This document shows, piece after piece, positions 1-11,613 of a stretch of DNA of 64,000 bases; the first letter of the stretch is position 1, and every line of letters begins with the position of its first letter. The position numbers and the translations under genes were made by a program. A model generated the notes under the pieces. It was not told where the DNA came from, ran no database searches, and was given only the letters and a program-made list of their open reading frames with translations. Where the stretch lies: NCBI GenBank assembly GCA_023213395.1, contig CM041465.1, positions 108,507,741-108,571,740 on the forward strand, in the 5' to 3' direction. Source of the DNA: Cycas panzhihuaensis (Eukaryota; Cycadophyta).

Positions 1-2467
1 ATCGTCGTTCCTCTCTCCTGCCTATCGTTTCCTTCGCATATTCCGCTATGCTCTCCCTTGTACGTGTATGTTGCTCTATCCTAAAACTTCATATCTCTCT
101 ATTGTCTCCACTCACGGTAGGTGTGTGTGCTCCTGTTAGACATATAGCCATACATGGAAGGGAACGTGTATATCATACAATAAAATATTCACAACATACA
201 AAATAAACATACATGTCATCCACACATGATATATACACAGCATCTTGTGTCAAAATGGGGTTCCAATTAGCCCGTATATATATACATCCAAAAATCATGT
301 CACATCATACATGTGGAAAGTCAGTGTCTTTACAGGGGGGTACAATCATATGATCCTATATATGACCCCCTGGAGACCCATGCTTTCCCGTGTCAAAACT
401 AAATATGTACATCTCCTACTCTACTACTGTCCCGCTCTTGGGGTACCATCTCTCAGTCTGTGTGATCCCTCTCCTGGGGACCACATCCCTCTGAGGCTCC
501 TCCTGGGCCTTTGTGAGCTGCCTACCTCGCTCCCCTCGTCTCGAGGTCATCGCCACCGTGTGGGTATACGTCCTGCTTTAGCTCGACCTCGATGCCATCT
601 AAGCCACTAGCTCATTGTATCGGGCCTGGATACGATCCCTCTCTCCTTGGAGTCCCTCCTCCGTCACTCTGAGGCGCTCCTCAAGTACCGCTATCTGGAC
701 TCTACTCTTGGCATCTTTGCCTGCTCTGCCTTGTGCCTCTAGGGCCTACACCCGTCCGCATAGCTCATCCCTCTCGTGCCTCATCTCATCTCGCTCCTAC
801 TGTAGCTGTCCCCAGAATGTCATGTGCTCTTGGGACTTTGCGGCCCATATGTCTCTCGCCCTCACCAACGGGGTGAATGCCTCCATGTGGACACATACCA
901 CTCTAAGCTCATCTCCTGCCTCGATGGGCAGTTTCCCCTCTGCATATACCTGAGGGAATACCTCCCTCACCACAGCCTCTATCAGTCTCTGGATCTCTGC
1001 TGCATCTACCAATACAACATGCCATGTGTTAGTATATATCTCACCATAGACCATCATCAAATCAAATCAAATACCTATCTGGATGCTAAATGACTAAGGA
1101 AATGGTCAAGTCTCACCTGCTGTGGCTACCGGCTCCTCTGGTCGTGCGGCATCCTCCCCTCCTGGCTCTTCGCTAACTGCAGGTGCCTCATCCTCAGGCA
1201 CCTCCTCTGCTTGGGCCTCCCTCCTCGCAGGGACCGGCTCAACTCTCGCCCCTCCAGATCCCCTCATAATCCATAGCCTGCGGGCCCTGGTCACTGGCCC
1301 CCTGCTCTCATCTTGTGCTCCTGATGGGCCTGCCTCTCCTCTGGTAGCCCCAGATGGACCCTCTACTCCTCCTGTCGTCCCTAAAGGGCCTGCCTCCCCT
1401 ATAGGTCATGATAGGCTAGCCCTGTCTCCTCCATCATCTCCATCATCGCCATCATCATCGCTTGTGGGTGCTCCTGCTCTGCTTGCCTCGTCATTGTTGT
1501 CCTACCTCACTGTCCTGTAGGACTCTATTATGTAGTCTGGTAGGGTGAGGAGGTCCAGTGATGTCACTTCCACCGATCGTCAGACATGGGCCCGGTCCTG
1601 TGTCCCTCTCAACTAAGTCTACCACCTATGGACCATCGGGGCCCTCTCTGTGACGGGGTGTGGTCCCCTCGCTGGTGCTATTACCGCGAAATAATCAAAG
1701 AACCAACACTACAGCAGTGTACTATATGACAACCCACCTTTGCTGATCATCCTGATAATGTCTAGTTGGGCGATAAGGTTCGCCGCTATCAGGGTCACCC
1801 AGTCCATCCTCTCACCGGCTTCGCAGTGGTGTACTGCATCCAACCAGCCACCCGGTATCTCCTTATAGTTCTGTTTCTAGGAAATCTGGAACAGAATACA
1901 TAGTATAACCAACTTCCTCACCCAAGGAATCCCTGACATCAGTATGGTCTAGAGGGGAGCTCCCCTTCACTCCCACCTGTCAGCTCCTATGAAGAATATG
2001 GCTGCCTCTCTATGTGTTGCCTTGGTGCTAGGCAGCATCCCTAGTCTCACCGGCCTCCCAGTCGCCGGTACTCCCAGTATCCACCATATGTCTCTCGGCG
2101 TAACCATCATGTCACCTACCTGAGGTAGGTGGAATACATGTCTTCTCCTATCCCAATGGGATATAATATCAACCAACAACCTCTGATCTGATGCATATTG
2201 AGGTGTCTTCAAGGCCTTGTATAGGCTGCACCTCTATAGGATCTCCCTGTCCTCTTGGGATGCCATCTCCATGTAACTCAACATAGCCATACCTATGTTC
2301 TCACGGTTATCCACCGTGATGATAGCCTATCCACATCAAAAAATGATCAAAGTCAGTCTTATATTAGTTATCAGCACTCTTGACTCTCTCTTAACTCGCT
2401 CTGTCTATGATTTGAGGCTCTTTTGGCCCTCCTATCCTGCATTTTCTCTTTCTGTCTTCGTATCGCG

Positions 2468-2495
2468 CTGAACTTAGTGGTGCCGCTAAGTTCAG
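2468..2495. repeat. conserved hairpin in intron 1 of the antisense gene (Tat-1)
   Basis: Perfect 10-base arms CTGAACTTAG and CTAAGTTCAG flank an 8-base loop. The same structure occurs in Tat-2 (13026-13055) and Tat-3 (63777-63810). Relative to those copies two arm positions differ here, and both have compensating changes in the opposite arm. It could be a palindromic protein-binding site or an RNA hairpin. Confidence 0.8.
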
Positions 2496-2569
2496 TTCGG
2501 GTCCTGCGATGATCGAGCCTCGTGGTAATGATCGTGGCACCGTGATCTTTGTCACGGTACGAACAACGA

Positions 2570-2588
2570 CCCCCCAAAAGGGGGGATT
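2570..2588. repeat. C6-A4-G6 hairpin in intron 1 (Tat-1)
   Basis: Six C and six G flank AAAA. The equivalent hairpins in Tat-2 (12954-12974) and Tat-3 (63689-63707) have different C-run and G-run lengths but still pair. It lies on the exon-1 side of the longer hairpin, within the same predicted intron. Confidence 0.65.
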
Positions 2589-2993
2589 TCTGCCCTAAAA
2601 AATTAAAAAATAATCTTCTGGTGGACCCTGTGGGGCCCACTGGGATTAGGGCTCCCTAATGCCCAGCTCCCTGCCTCTTTCTGGGTCTAATTCAGACTCC
2701 GAGAGGCCTCTGATTTCCTGTAAGGGGCACTAAAAGTCACATGAAAAACTATAAAAACAACAAAATTAAAACCTTGAAATGGGTTGGGTTTAGTGATATC
2801 CACTCACTAGATCTGGTCTCGCTGTCGCCATCTTGTCCTATCGATCCCACTGGCTCTCTCCGCTCTTCGATCCAACGGTCCGATCTCTCCCTGCGTGCAT
2901 CCAAAGTTGGACAGTGCTCCACTGCGTAAGGGAATAATGGCTCTAGTTTCTCATGAGAGCCAGTGAAATGAATACATTTTCTGTTTGATTTCC

Positions 2994-3000
2994 TTATATA
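2994..3000 (-). promoter_or_regulatory. TATA box of the antisense gene (Tat-1)
   Basis: TATATAA on the minus strand sits in a C-rich context followed by GGAAATC, about 160 bases upstream of the predicted ATG at 2831. The element and its surroundings are conserved in Tat-2 (12554) and Tat-3 (63296), while nearby sequence has drifted. Confidence 0.6.
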
Positions 3001-3517
3001 GGCGGGGGCCCCAACAGGCACTTTTTCCATTTTTAGCTCCGCAATAGCTGTTGAGACCGTCTCGTTTCCCTGATTGCCTTTGCCTTCTGGCCCTGTCACC
3101 CATTGTGCTCTCTTGACACCCTTTTTGTGCTTTCTCGCAGGTGCATTTATGGTGCCTCATGTTTGCACTTTTTCCCGGGCCCTTTCATCTCGTTTTGCAT
3201 GCCACTCCTGTGCATACTCAAGTTTATACTCGTTTGGCTCGTTTTGTCACCTTAGACTCGTTTCCGCAGTCGTTTCTCACTCTTGGGGTCCCCAAAGGGG
3301 ATCTCCCTCATCCGGGGGTATGTTTCGCTTTCCGAAGCGACCTTTTGGTGCCTTAGGAGGCTTTTTCCTTCGATTGCTCCCTGATCATGATCGGACTGCT
3401 TGGTCTTGCCCTAGGTAATCCCATTGCTAGGTCCTCCTACCCTTCACGGCCGCTTTTTGCTTGCCTGTAGAGTATTGCTTTCATTATTTATTGACTACCA
3501 GGACTTTTGTGTCACCC

Positions 3518-3940
3518 ATGTCCATCTACATCTTTACCGATGGCAAAAGCTGCGGTAACCCTGGACCTTCTTCCACTGCATGGATTCTCTGTAGCCCTTC
3601 TGGATATGATCTCCTGTGCTCTGGGATCTTCCTCCCAGAGGCTACCAATAACGAAGCTGAATATACAGCTATTATTGAAGCCCTTACTGATGCTCTATGT
3701 TTCCATCATGGATCCATCGTTTTGCTTTGCGACTCTCAAGTTGTGGTGTCTCATCTTACCCAGGTCTACCAGGTGTGATGCCCTCACTTAAGGACTCTTG
3801 CTTCCACCGCCAGATCTCTCCTGGCCTGCTTCTCTTCCATCGATATCCAGCATATCCCTCGAGCCCTCAATGCTGAGGCAGATAGTATCGTTTGCCTCAT
3901 CCTTGAGTGTCGCCTTCCTCTCCTCATTGACCGTCCCTGA
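3518..3940 (+). pseudogene. archaeal-type RNase H (aRNH) of Tat-1, one in-frame stop
   Basis: The frame starts MSIYIFTDG and is 423 bases long, the same as in Tat-2 and Tat-3. It has the RNase HI features of the archaeal-like type acquired by Tat elements: FTDG with NPGP, NNEAEYTAIIEAL, LLCDSQVVVSHL and a terminal IPRALNAEADS. The four acidic active-site residues (in TDG, AEY, CDSQ and EADS) are present. A single TGA at 3776-3778, where Tat-2 has an Arg codon, breaks the frame. A pyrimidine-rich stretch ending in CAG (AG at 3500-3501) lies just upstream, so the domain may be joined by splicing to an upstream exon. The expected role is removal of RNA from the RNA-DNA hybrid during reverse transcription. 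Confidence 0.82.
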
Positions 3941-4341
3941 GGCTTGTTTGACCGCCCTATCGCCCAAGCCCCAGGTCATCATACACTTTGCTTTGCAACC
4001 TATTCATACCTCTAAAATCCAGCTGCTAATGAGGTTAAACTATGGCGACCACCCATTATGCTTATTCTTTTACTTGATTATGCACGTCCTTCTGCATCTT
4101 TTGTGGTGGGGGTAGCCCCCTCGCCTTTCTCATTTTTCCAGTCAATTCCCAAGTGGCTCATAGGCAGCCCTTATGTTATCTCTACCGCTACTTTCACATC
4201 CATGCGTTCTTCCATGACACTTGCCGGCACCCTTGCCTACTGTCATGATCTTGATTGATATATCTATATATACATGTGCTACTAATAATTGTGTTTCCAG
4301 CATTCACCATCGCACCAGGCTTCCGAGAGGCGAGGCTTTGC

Positions 4342-4355
4342 TGCCAAGGGGGCAG
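4342..4355 (+). other. polypurine tract before the 3' LTR (Tat-1)
   Basis: TGCCAAGGGGGCAG directly precedes the LTR start TGTTTCC. Its position and purine run fit the plus-strand primer site of an LTR retrotransposon. Confidence 0.6.
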
Positions 4356-7082
4356 TGTTTCCTGGCTTTTAGGAATGGATACAGAATTACCAACTCAGGT
4401 AAGTACAGGTATGTTTCTCACCTTATCATTGCTTTATTTTGATGAGTGTTTGTCTACATGCTTATATGTTTGTGACCTTGTAGACGATTTTATCTCTGTC
4501 TACACTTATTTAGCCTATGACGACTATAGTAGGGGCACACTCCCAGCAAGTGTGGCAACTTGGTGGCCATTCCACTTCCTGCATTATGTCCTCCTCGCTC
4601 TAAGATCCACTTGACTTGTGCCACCTCTACTCGTGTGATGACCCGTCATCGTTTGATTAACTTGCCACATCATTTGAATCCTATTTTTGCTCTTTTGGAC
4701 TCATTTGTTGCCTTGTTTGCCCTCAAGTAGGTGTCTCAGCCCTCCATTGGTTATTTTTGTCATTTGCCCACAGCCTAAGCTAGCTGTCTGGGCTAGTTTT
4801 TACCTCCGAGTGAATACCGCTGAGAATTTTGTGGTACCGATGAAAATTCTGCGATATCGCAGATTTTGCAGCGGGATGACTGTTCTAATTTATTTTTTAA
4901 AAATCTGCCATGGTAATTTCACATTTATTGCGAAACTGCCACGTCTCTCATAACTTAACTTGCCTCCAACTACGCCCTAATCACTCGCTTTAGGGTTTGG
5001 GTTGGGTATTTAAGACATCTTTAACTCATTTTTGAGATCTTTTGTTCATTTTTTGGATTGCTCCTCAAGGAAATCACCTTGTGCTCTGCTATTTTCTGTT
5101 ACTTAACTACTGCTATAGGACCTGCATCTCTCCTTCAGTGCCCAGCTCTCCTTTGGTATGACTAGGACATCTTCCCAGCCCTTCACACGCCTTGGAGAGG
5201 GCCCCTTTGGAGAGATCTCTACGGATTCTTGCCCAGGCAGCCATCAAGTGTTTTGAGTGCAGGTGTTCTTCCTCCAACTCCATTAGCAGGGTGCCAAACC
5301 TGCTACACCATAGTTCTTAGGCTGATTTCTCAGCCTCTCTTTAGCAGCCCCTTGACTGAAGCAAGAGCCTCCCCTCCTCTTCTCAGGTATTCATTCATTT
5401 GAGCTATTTTCTTATTTAATTAATGCCCTATTTTGTTTGTCCTCTTGCTTGGGTTTTTGAAGGTTATTTTCCTCTTTGTATTAGGCTATTTTACTCCTAT
5501 CATTAGTGCCTCCTTGCCTACATTTGTTGCTCAAGGCAGTGCCAAAGAGGGGTTGCATAGGGTTTGGGAGAGAGTTGGGTGGATTCTGTACCACCTTCCA
5601 TGCTCCTCAAGTGGCTTTTAGCCCCCCAAGCCTTCCCTCTTATCCCGTGCTGCCCTTGGCACTCAAATAAGGGTTTGTTGGGCCTTCCTTAGCCACTGAA
5701 ATCAGTGTTGTCACACATTGTAGCACTGGCTTGAGGGCTTATGCTTCGGTTTGGGTAACTCATGTAAGTCCCAATCACTTGTCCTTTGCCCAACTCCTTT
5801 CTTGGCAGCCCGGTTTACTCTTCATAGTACCCCGGCTTGCCGTAGGTCTTTTTTGGCTCCTTTTAACTCTCTTGCTACTATTTCCAGCCATCTTTCTTAG
5901 CCTTACCCCCGCTGCCTCGTGGCTTTTGGGGGTGGTTGGGGTTGTTCTTTGCAGGAGGTGGGCCACTCCGAGGCTTACCGATTACTTTCCATTTACTTTA
6001 GTTATCCTCCTTTACATATTATCATCATTGTGTTGATACTAACATATACGTGTTTAAGTTTATATTTGTTTTGCATAGACATGTATTATTAGGATCTTTC
6101 CATTGTATGTTAGAACCCTTTCTCTGGAAAGGGGGGAGGTTGTCATTTACTTGTAGGTATTCGGGAAGCGTAAAGGACCTTTCTCTCTTTCCTCCTTTGC
6201 CGGTAAGCACTTCCATTCATATTGTATTTTTCATACTTCACTTATTGCTAGTACTTAGTCCCTTTCTTTCCTTTGTTTAGTACTTTAGTATTTTTCTGGG
6301 AAAGGTAAGGGAGCCCCTCGTTCCGATCTATTGCAACTCTTCACGATTGATGTGCCTTGTGGAGTAGTTTGAGTGCCTCTTGGGAGTGCCACCATTATGA
6401 CACGCTTCTGTTTTGGGTATACGCCTTTGCTCCACTTTGTCACCCTTTCCTTTTGAATTTCCTTTACATAAGTAGTAATTAACTCATTGGAAATAGAAAG
6501 GAAATCAACCTTGCATTGGTTCATGCTTTATTTACTCCATTGCTTGCATCTTCTTTAGCCGTAGGAAAAGGTCTTAGGAAACCTTCCCTCTCACCTTTTC
6601 CCTCCTTTTGCTATGCAAGCTTCCTTCTCTCCTTATTATTTGTGTATTTGGTTAGTTTGCTTAAGCATACCTTGACCTATTCCCTTAGGTCATCTCTCTT
6701 ACGTCCTCTTGGTTCCCCGCTTAGCCAGATAACCAAGGTGACCCCGTCCATAGGCTACCTGCTTGCCTATCGTCCCTTGTTTCCCGTTGCTCTAGGGAAA
6801 CCCTCGAAGGTCTCTCTCCTTCCCCTTCCGGCCATCCAAGGGTGGGAGGATCCTTCCCTTAGGTCAATCCAGGCTAACCCTATGCCTCCTCACCTCTTGT
6901 TCAAAGTGGGAGGATCACCCTTTGGTAGCTATATTCCATTTCCAAGTCCTGAACTTGTGCTCCGGCGCACGGGGTGCCCTGCGTTGTACTTGCCCTACTT
7001 ATAGGTCCCTTTCTCGATTATATTATCAACCGCTCTTACCATTCCTATTTGGTTAGGTAGCTATCCCGTAGATGCACGTCCA
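4356..7082 (+). repeat. 3' LTR of Tat-1 (2727 bp)
   Basis: The LTR begins TGTTTCC and ends GTCCA. Both ends are defined by comparison with the two LTRs of Tat-2, whose flanking 5-bp duplication fixes the termini. It is preceded by a purine-rich tract and followed by composite A sequence. The open frames in it are not conserved among the four LTRs, so I do not call genes here. Confidence 0.9.
4989..5014 (+). promoter_or_regulatory. telobox plus TATA-like motif in the LTR (Tat-1)
   Basis: TTTAGGGTTT (a plant telobox on the opposite strand) lies 8 bases before TATTTAAG. The other LTRs keep TACTTAAG or TACATAAG at the same place. The telobox is retained at 24646-24655 and 61307-61316 but decayed in the Tat-2 3' LTR. 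This may be the LTR promoter core; the transcription start cannot be seen. Confidence 0.4.
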
Positions 7083-8601
7083 CTATATAAATGCTTGGCT
7101 TGAACTAAACAAAAGTGGCCTCTGTTCTTAACATCTTATTAGTTTACCATGTGGCCTTTAATTTCATTAGTGGATATGTGTGACTCATGCATATGAATTA
7201 AAAATTGACTTTATCCTTTTCCACCATAACAATGCAGTCAAATAATTGACATTAACCTTCTCTAACTTAATCATGTGGTCAGTGACTTATATGTGACTAA
7301 CCTTAGGAGGTTAATTAACACCCTATTTCATTATATCCTCCTCTTCTTACTTATATCTCACTTTATATAATCCCCTTCTCTGTATATGATGGCTCTAGTA
7401 TTTTAAGCATAATCCTTTTCTACATTGGAAATTTAATTTCTAGATTTTTAGAAAGAAGTCAAGGTCAACATATCCTTTCTTGCATTTAAGTTAGACATTA
7501 GAGTAATACTAAGATAATTAGCTCAAATAATAGCACAATCATCATAGTTAAACTCTTAATCTATAGGTAATATATTTCAAGTATAATACATGAGCAACCC
7601 TCCTCCACACCAACTTTAATTTCACCATAAGATCAATGTTCCTACCTTTGATCTAGATCTAAATAGAGATTTTGGTCATATATATATAAGTAAATTCAAA
7701 TCTTACTTCTCTCTTAACCCAATGACTGAAGAGGAATAGTTGACATTAACATTTATTCATATGGAGGGTCTAGTACATCATTGGTACCATTTTTGGGAAT
7801 GGGAATACCCATTAAATAGGACACAAATACTCTTCTCTATATATCTTTTTATTATTATGAAGAAACTTGGAATCAATCTTTCTTTAATCAACTCCCTAAA
7901 TTGAAATCGATGTCTTTAGTCAAAGCTTATACACATGAATTTTAAAACTTATAGAATCATGTCACCTAAAGATTAGACAAGCATACTTAGGTTGATATTT
8001 ATATCACAATCTTAGAAGAGTGCATCCAAATGCACACAAGGACCATGGAAATCTTAAATCTCAAAGATGTAATATGAATAGCTAAAGTAGTTGAGGTAGA
8101 ATTAATAATATAAAGAACATATTTTCTCTAGTGGGATTCTACATGATACTAATGACCACGAGAGGCTAAATTACCAATAATGACTACAACTAACTAACTC
8201 ATATGGACCTACTCTAGAATGGACTTTAGAAGAACCTATGAATAAACTAATTTAAGTCCCATGAGTAGAGGCACATTGACACATTGTAGTCAGCCTCCAT
8301 ATCTAGTACTCAAAAGAATAGATCTCCGAATATAGTAAAGTTTGTAAAGATAAGAAAATGGTCTTTATAATTGATCCTAACGTATCCTCAAAGGATGAAT
8401 TTGATTTTGAACTAGAATTTAATAAATAACTTTAGTTATAACCCCCTATTAACTTTAGAACCAAAAGTCTCCTTATTTGTAGTAACATCTTATTAATGTC
8501 CTAAATCATTGTGTAACAAAGGAACAATAAAGAAAACACCTAGTACTACTTTGATTAATAATGGCATGTCACTAAACTTTATCAATATTTCTTTGGGTAG
8601 G
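7083..8601 (+). mobile_element. composite A, left part: decayed gypsy gag region
   Basis: This AT-rich stretch aligns with 43850-45365 of composite B. Between about 7790 and 8130 a broken plus-strand gag (Retrotrans_gag-like) can be read: residues like YEETWNQSF are followed by a segment resembling the usual 'V.EYI.EF.NLQ' and 'I.GLK' motifs. Stops interrupt every frame. The left edge is hidden by the Tat-1 insertion and the right edge is cut by Tat-2 at 8601/8602. The first ~600 bases hold nothing else I can name. Confidence 0.65.
8597..8601. repeat. target-site duplication GTAGG (left of Tat-2)
   Basis: GTAGG directly left of the LTR is repeated at 25269-25273 directly right of the other LTR. 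The uninterrupted paralogue in composite B has a single GTAGG at 45361-45365. Confidence 0.92.
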
Positions 8602-11205
8602 TGGACGCACGTCTATGGGATAGCCACCTAACTAAATAGGGATGGTAAGATCAGGTGATAATATGATTGAGAAAGAGACCTATAAGTAGGGCAAGTACCA
8701 CGCAGGGCGCCCCATGCGCCAGAGCATGAGTTCGGGACTTGAAATGGAATATAGCTAGCAAAGAGTGATCCCCCCACTTCGAACAAGGGGTGAGGAGGTG
8801 TAGGGTTAGCCTGGGTTGACCTAAGGGAAGGATCCTCCCACCCTTGGATGGCTAGAAGGGGAAGGAGAGGAACCTTCAAGGGTTTCCCTAAAGCAACGGG
8901 AAACAAAGAAGGATAGGCAAGCAGGGTAGCCTAAGGAGGGGGTCAAAGTATGCCTAACTGACCTAACCAAATGTACCAATGATGAAGAGGGAAAGAAGCT
9001 CAAACGGCAAAAGGTGGGAAAGGGTGAAAGGGAAGGTTTCGCGAGATCTTTTCCTATGGCTAAAGAAGATACATGCAACAAAGTAAATAAAGCATGAACC
9101 AAAAGCAAAGTTGATTCCTTTCTTTTTGATTTCTAATGAGTTAATTACTACTTATGTAAGGAAATTCAAAAGGAAAGAGTGGTAGGGTGAAGCGAAGCAT
9201 GTACCCAGACTGGAAGCATGTTGTGATGATAGTGCTCCCAATGGACACCCAAAACTACTCCACGAGGTGCGGTGGTTATAAAGCGTCGTGGCAGATCGGA
9301 ATGAGGGGTTCCCTTACCTTCCACCGAAAAAATACTAAAGTACAAAACTAAGGAAAGAAAGAGACCAAATACTAGTGATAAATGAAATATGAAAGTACAA
9401 CATGCATAGAAGCAGTTACCAGAAAAAGGACAAATGGAGAAAGGTCCATTGCGCACTCCAAGTACCTGTAAGCAAACAGCAACCTCCCCCACTTTTTGAA
9501 GAAAGGGTACCAACATGCAATGAAAAGATCCTAACAAGACAAGTCTATACAAACCAAATATAAACTTAAACACGTATACGTTAGCATCAACACAATGATG
9601 ATAATATGTAAAGGAGGGAAACCAAAACAAAAGGAAAGTAACTGGTAAGCCTCGGAGTGGCCCACCTCCCGTAAAGAACAACCCCAACCTCCCTCCAAGG
9701 CCACAAGGCAGCGAGGGCAAGGCCAAGAAAGATGGCTAAAAATAGTAGCAAGGGAGTTGAGAGGAGCCAAAGAAGACCTACGGCAAGCCGGGATGCTATG
9801 AAGAGTAAACCGAGCCGCCAGGAAACGAGTTGGGCAAAGAACGAGCGTTCGGGACTTATATGAGTTGCCTAGACCTAAGCACAAGCCCTCTAACTAGAAT
9901 TGCAATGTGTGATAACACTAATTTCAGTAGCTAAGGAAGGCCCAACAAACCCTTGTTTGAGTGCCAAGGACAACACGAGGCAAGAAGGAAGGTTTGGGGG
10001 GCTAAAGCCGCTTGAGGAGAGTGGAAGGTGGTACGGAATCCACCCAGCTCTCTCCCAAACCCTATGTCAACCCTCTTTACCGCTGCCTTGAGCAACAAAC
10101 ATAGGTAAAGAGGCATTAATAATAGGAGTAAAACAATCCACTACAAAGAGAAAATCAATCCCTACAAAGACAAGCAAGATAAGGCATCAATTGCACAAGG
10201 AAAATAATCCAAATCAATGATTACCTAAGAGGAAGAGGAGAGATGCTTGCCTCAGCCAAGAGCTGGTAAGGAGAGGCTGAGAAACCAGCCCAAAAGCTAT
10301 GGTGTAGCAGGCTTGGAACCTTACTTAGGGAGTTGGAGGAAGAACACCTGCACTTGGAATGCTTGACAGCTGCCCGGGGTAAGAATCCACTGAAATCTCT
10401 CCAAGGGGCCCTCTCCAAGGTGTGTGAGGGGCTGGGAGGATGTCCTAGCCACACTAAAGGAGAGTTGGGCACTGGAGGAGAGACGCAGTTCCTATAGCAG
10501 CAGCGGGGCAGCAGAGAATAGTAGAGCACAACATGGTTTCCTTAAGGACCAATCTAAAAAGTGACCCAAAAGTCCTAAAAAATGAGTAAATGATGACTTA
10601 AGTACCCAACCCAAAGCTTAAAGCAAGTGATTAGGGTGTGGTTGGCAAGGAGTTAAGTCATGAGACATGTGGCAGTTTCCCAATAAATACGAAATTGCCA
10701 TGGCGGATTTCAAAAAATAAATTAGAACAGTCATACCGCCACAAAATCTGCCCGGAGGCAAAACCAGGCCCGGCCAACCAGTCTAGGTTATGGGCAAATG
10801 ACAAGAAGGGCTAATAGGGGGCTGAGACACCTACCCGGGGGTAAACAAGCCAACAAATAGGTCCAAAAGGAGCAAAAATAGCATCTGGATGATGTGGCAA
10901 GTCAACCAAACAATGACGGGTCATCACACAGGTAGAGGTGGCGCAAGCCGAGTGGATCCTGGAGCGAGGAGGGAAAAATGCGAGAAGTGGGGTGGCCACC
11001 AGGGTGCCATACTTGCTGGGAGTGTGCCCCTACCATGGTCATCATAGGCTAAAATAAGTGTAGACGAAGACAAAGTCGTCTACAAAGCCACAAACATGTA
11101 GACATGCAAGCAAACACTCATCAAAAGAAAGCAATGATAAGGTGAGAAACATACCTGCACTTACCTAAGTCAGTAATTTCATATCCATTCACGAAGCCGG
11201 AAACA
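8602..11205 (-). repeat. 3' LTR of Tat-2 (2604 bp)
   Basis: On the minus strand it runs TGTTTCC (11205) to CCA (8602). It is 40 bp shorter than the 5' LTR, partly because of the contracted palindrome-rich module near 10730-10760. The purine tract before it is weak (CTGCTAAGGCGA). A 186-codon frame at 9166-9726 is not preserved in the other LTRs and is not called. Confidence 0.92.
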
Positions 11206-11613
11206 TCGCCTTAGCAGCAGAGCCTCGTCGCTTAGAAGCCTGGTGTGATGGCGAATGCTGGCAACACAACTGTCAGTAGTACATGCGTATATAGATATAT
11301 CAATCAAGATCATAATAGTAGGCAAGGGTGCTGGCGAGTGTTATGGTAGAACACGTGGATACGAAAGCAGCAGTGGAGACAACATAGGGGCTACTTATGA
11401 GCCACCTCAAAATCAACTGAAAAAATGAAAAAGGCGAGGGGGCTGCCCTTACCACAAAAGATGCAGAAGGATATGCATAATTAAGTAAAGAGTAAGCAAA
11501 GGGTAGGCACCATAGTTTTACCTCATTAGCAGCCAGGTTTCAGAGGTACGAACGGGTCACAAAGCAAAGTGTAAGATGACCTGGGGCTTGGGTGACAGGG
11601 GGCCAGACAAGCC

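Larger units (their letters stand above)
424..2831 (-). pseudogene. antisense PMD-like gene of Tat-1 (four predicted exons, decayed)
   Basis: A spliced gene runs opposite to the retrotransposon. Predicted exons on the minus strand are 2831-2808 (ATG intact, MATARPDL, then a GTGAGT donor), 2326-1738, 1680-1117 and 996-424 (stop TAG). Exon 2 carries a plant-mobile-domain-like signature: a WDRRRHVFHLP segment, then VTPRDIWWILGVP and ATGRPV. Known PMD proteins have the pattern FHLP...T..D...L.G.P. Exon 3 is charged and low in complexity. Exon 4 begins EIQRLIEAVVREVFPQVY and has an ERDE-rich coiled coil. In-frame stops in exon 2 are of the CAG-to-TAG and CGA-to-TGA type, and the exon-3 acceptor AG has become AA. 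Exon lengths sum to 1750, so at least one frameshift is present. PMD proteins are linked to transposon silencing and are also carried by plant transposons; the role here is unknown. Confidence 0.62.
1..7082 (+). mobile_element. Tat-clade Ty3/gypsy LTR retrotransposon, 3' portion (Tat-1)
   Basis: This is the 3' half of a long Ty3/gypsy element cut off by the window start. It contains an antisense PMD-like gene, an archaeal-type RNase H and a 3' LTR, in the same order as the complete element at 8602-25268. The first bases match the reverse complement of about 15550 in that element, just downstream of integrase, so gag and pol lie outside the window. It inserted into composite A: sequence from 7083 on matches composite B at about 43850. 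The Tat assignment rests on the additional archaeal-type RNase H, the antisense extra gene and the tRNA-Arg-like primer site of the sister copy, all known traits of this clade. Confidence 0.88.

Noticed and set aside
9166-9726. 186-codon open frame on the minus strand
   Set aside because: It lies within the Tat-2 3' LTR, the frame is not kept in the other LTRs, and it has no recognisable domain.
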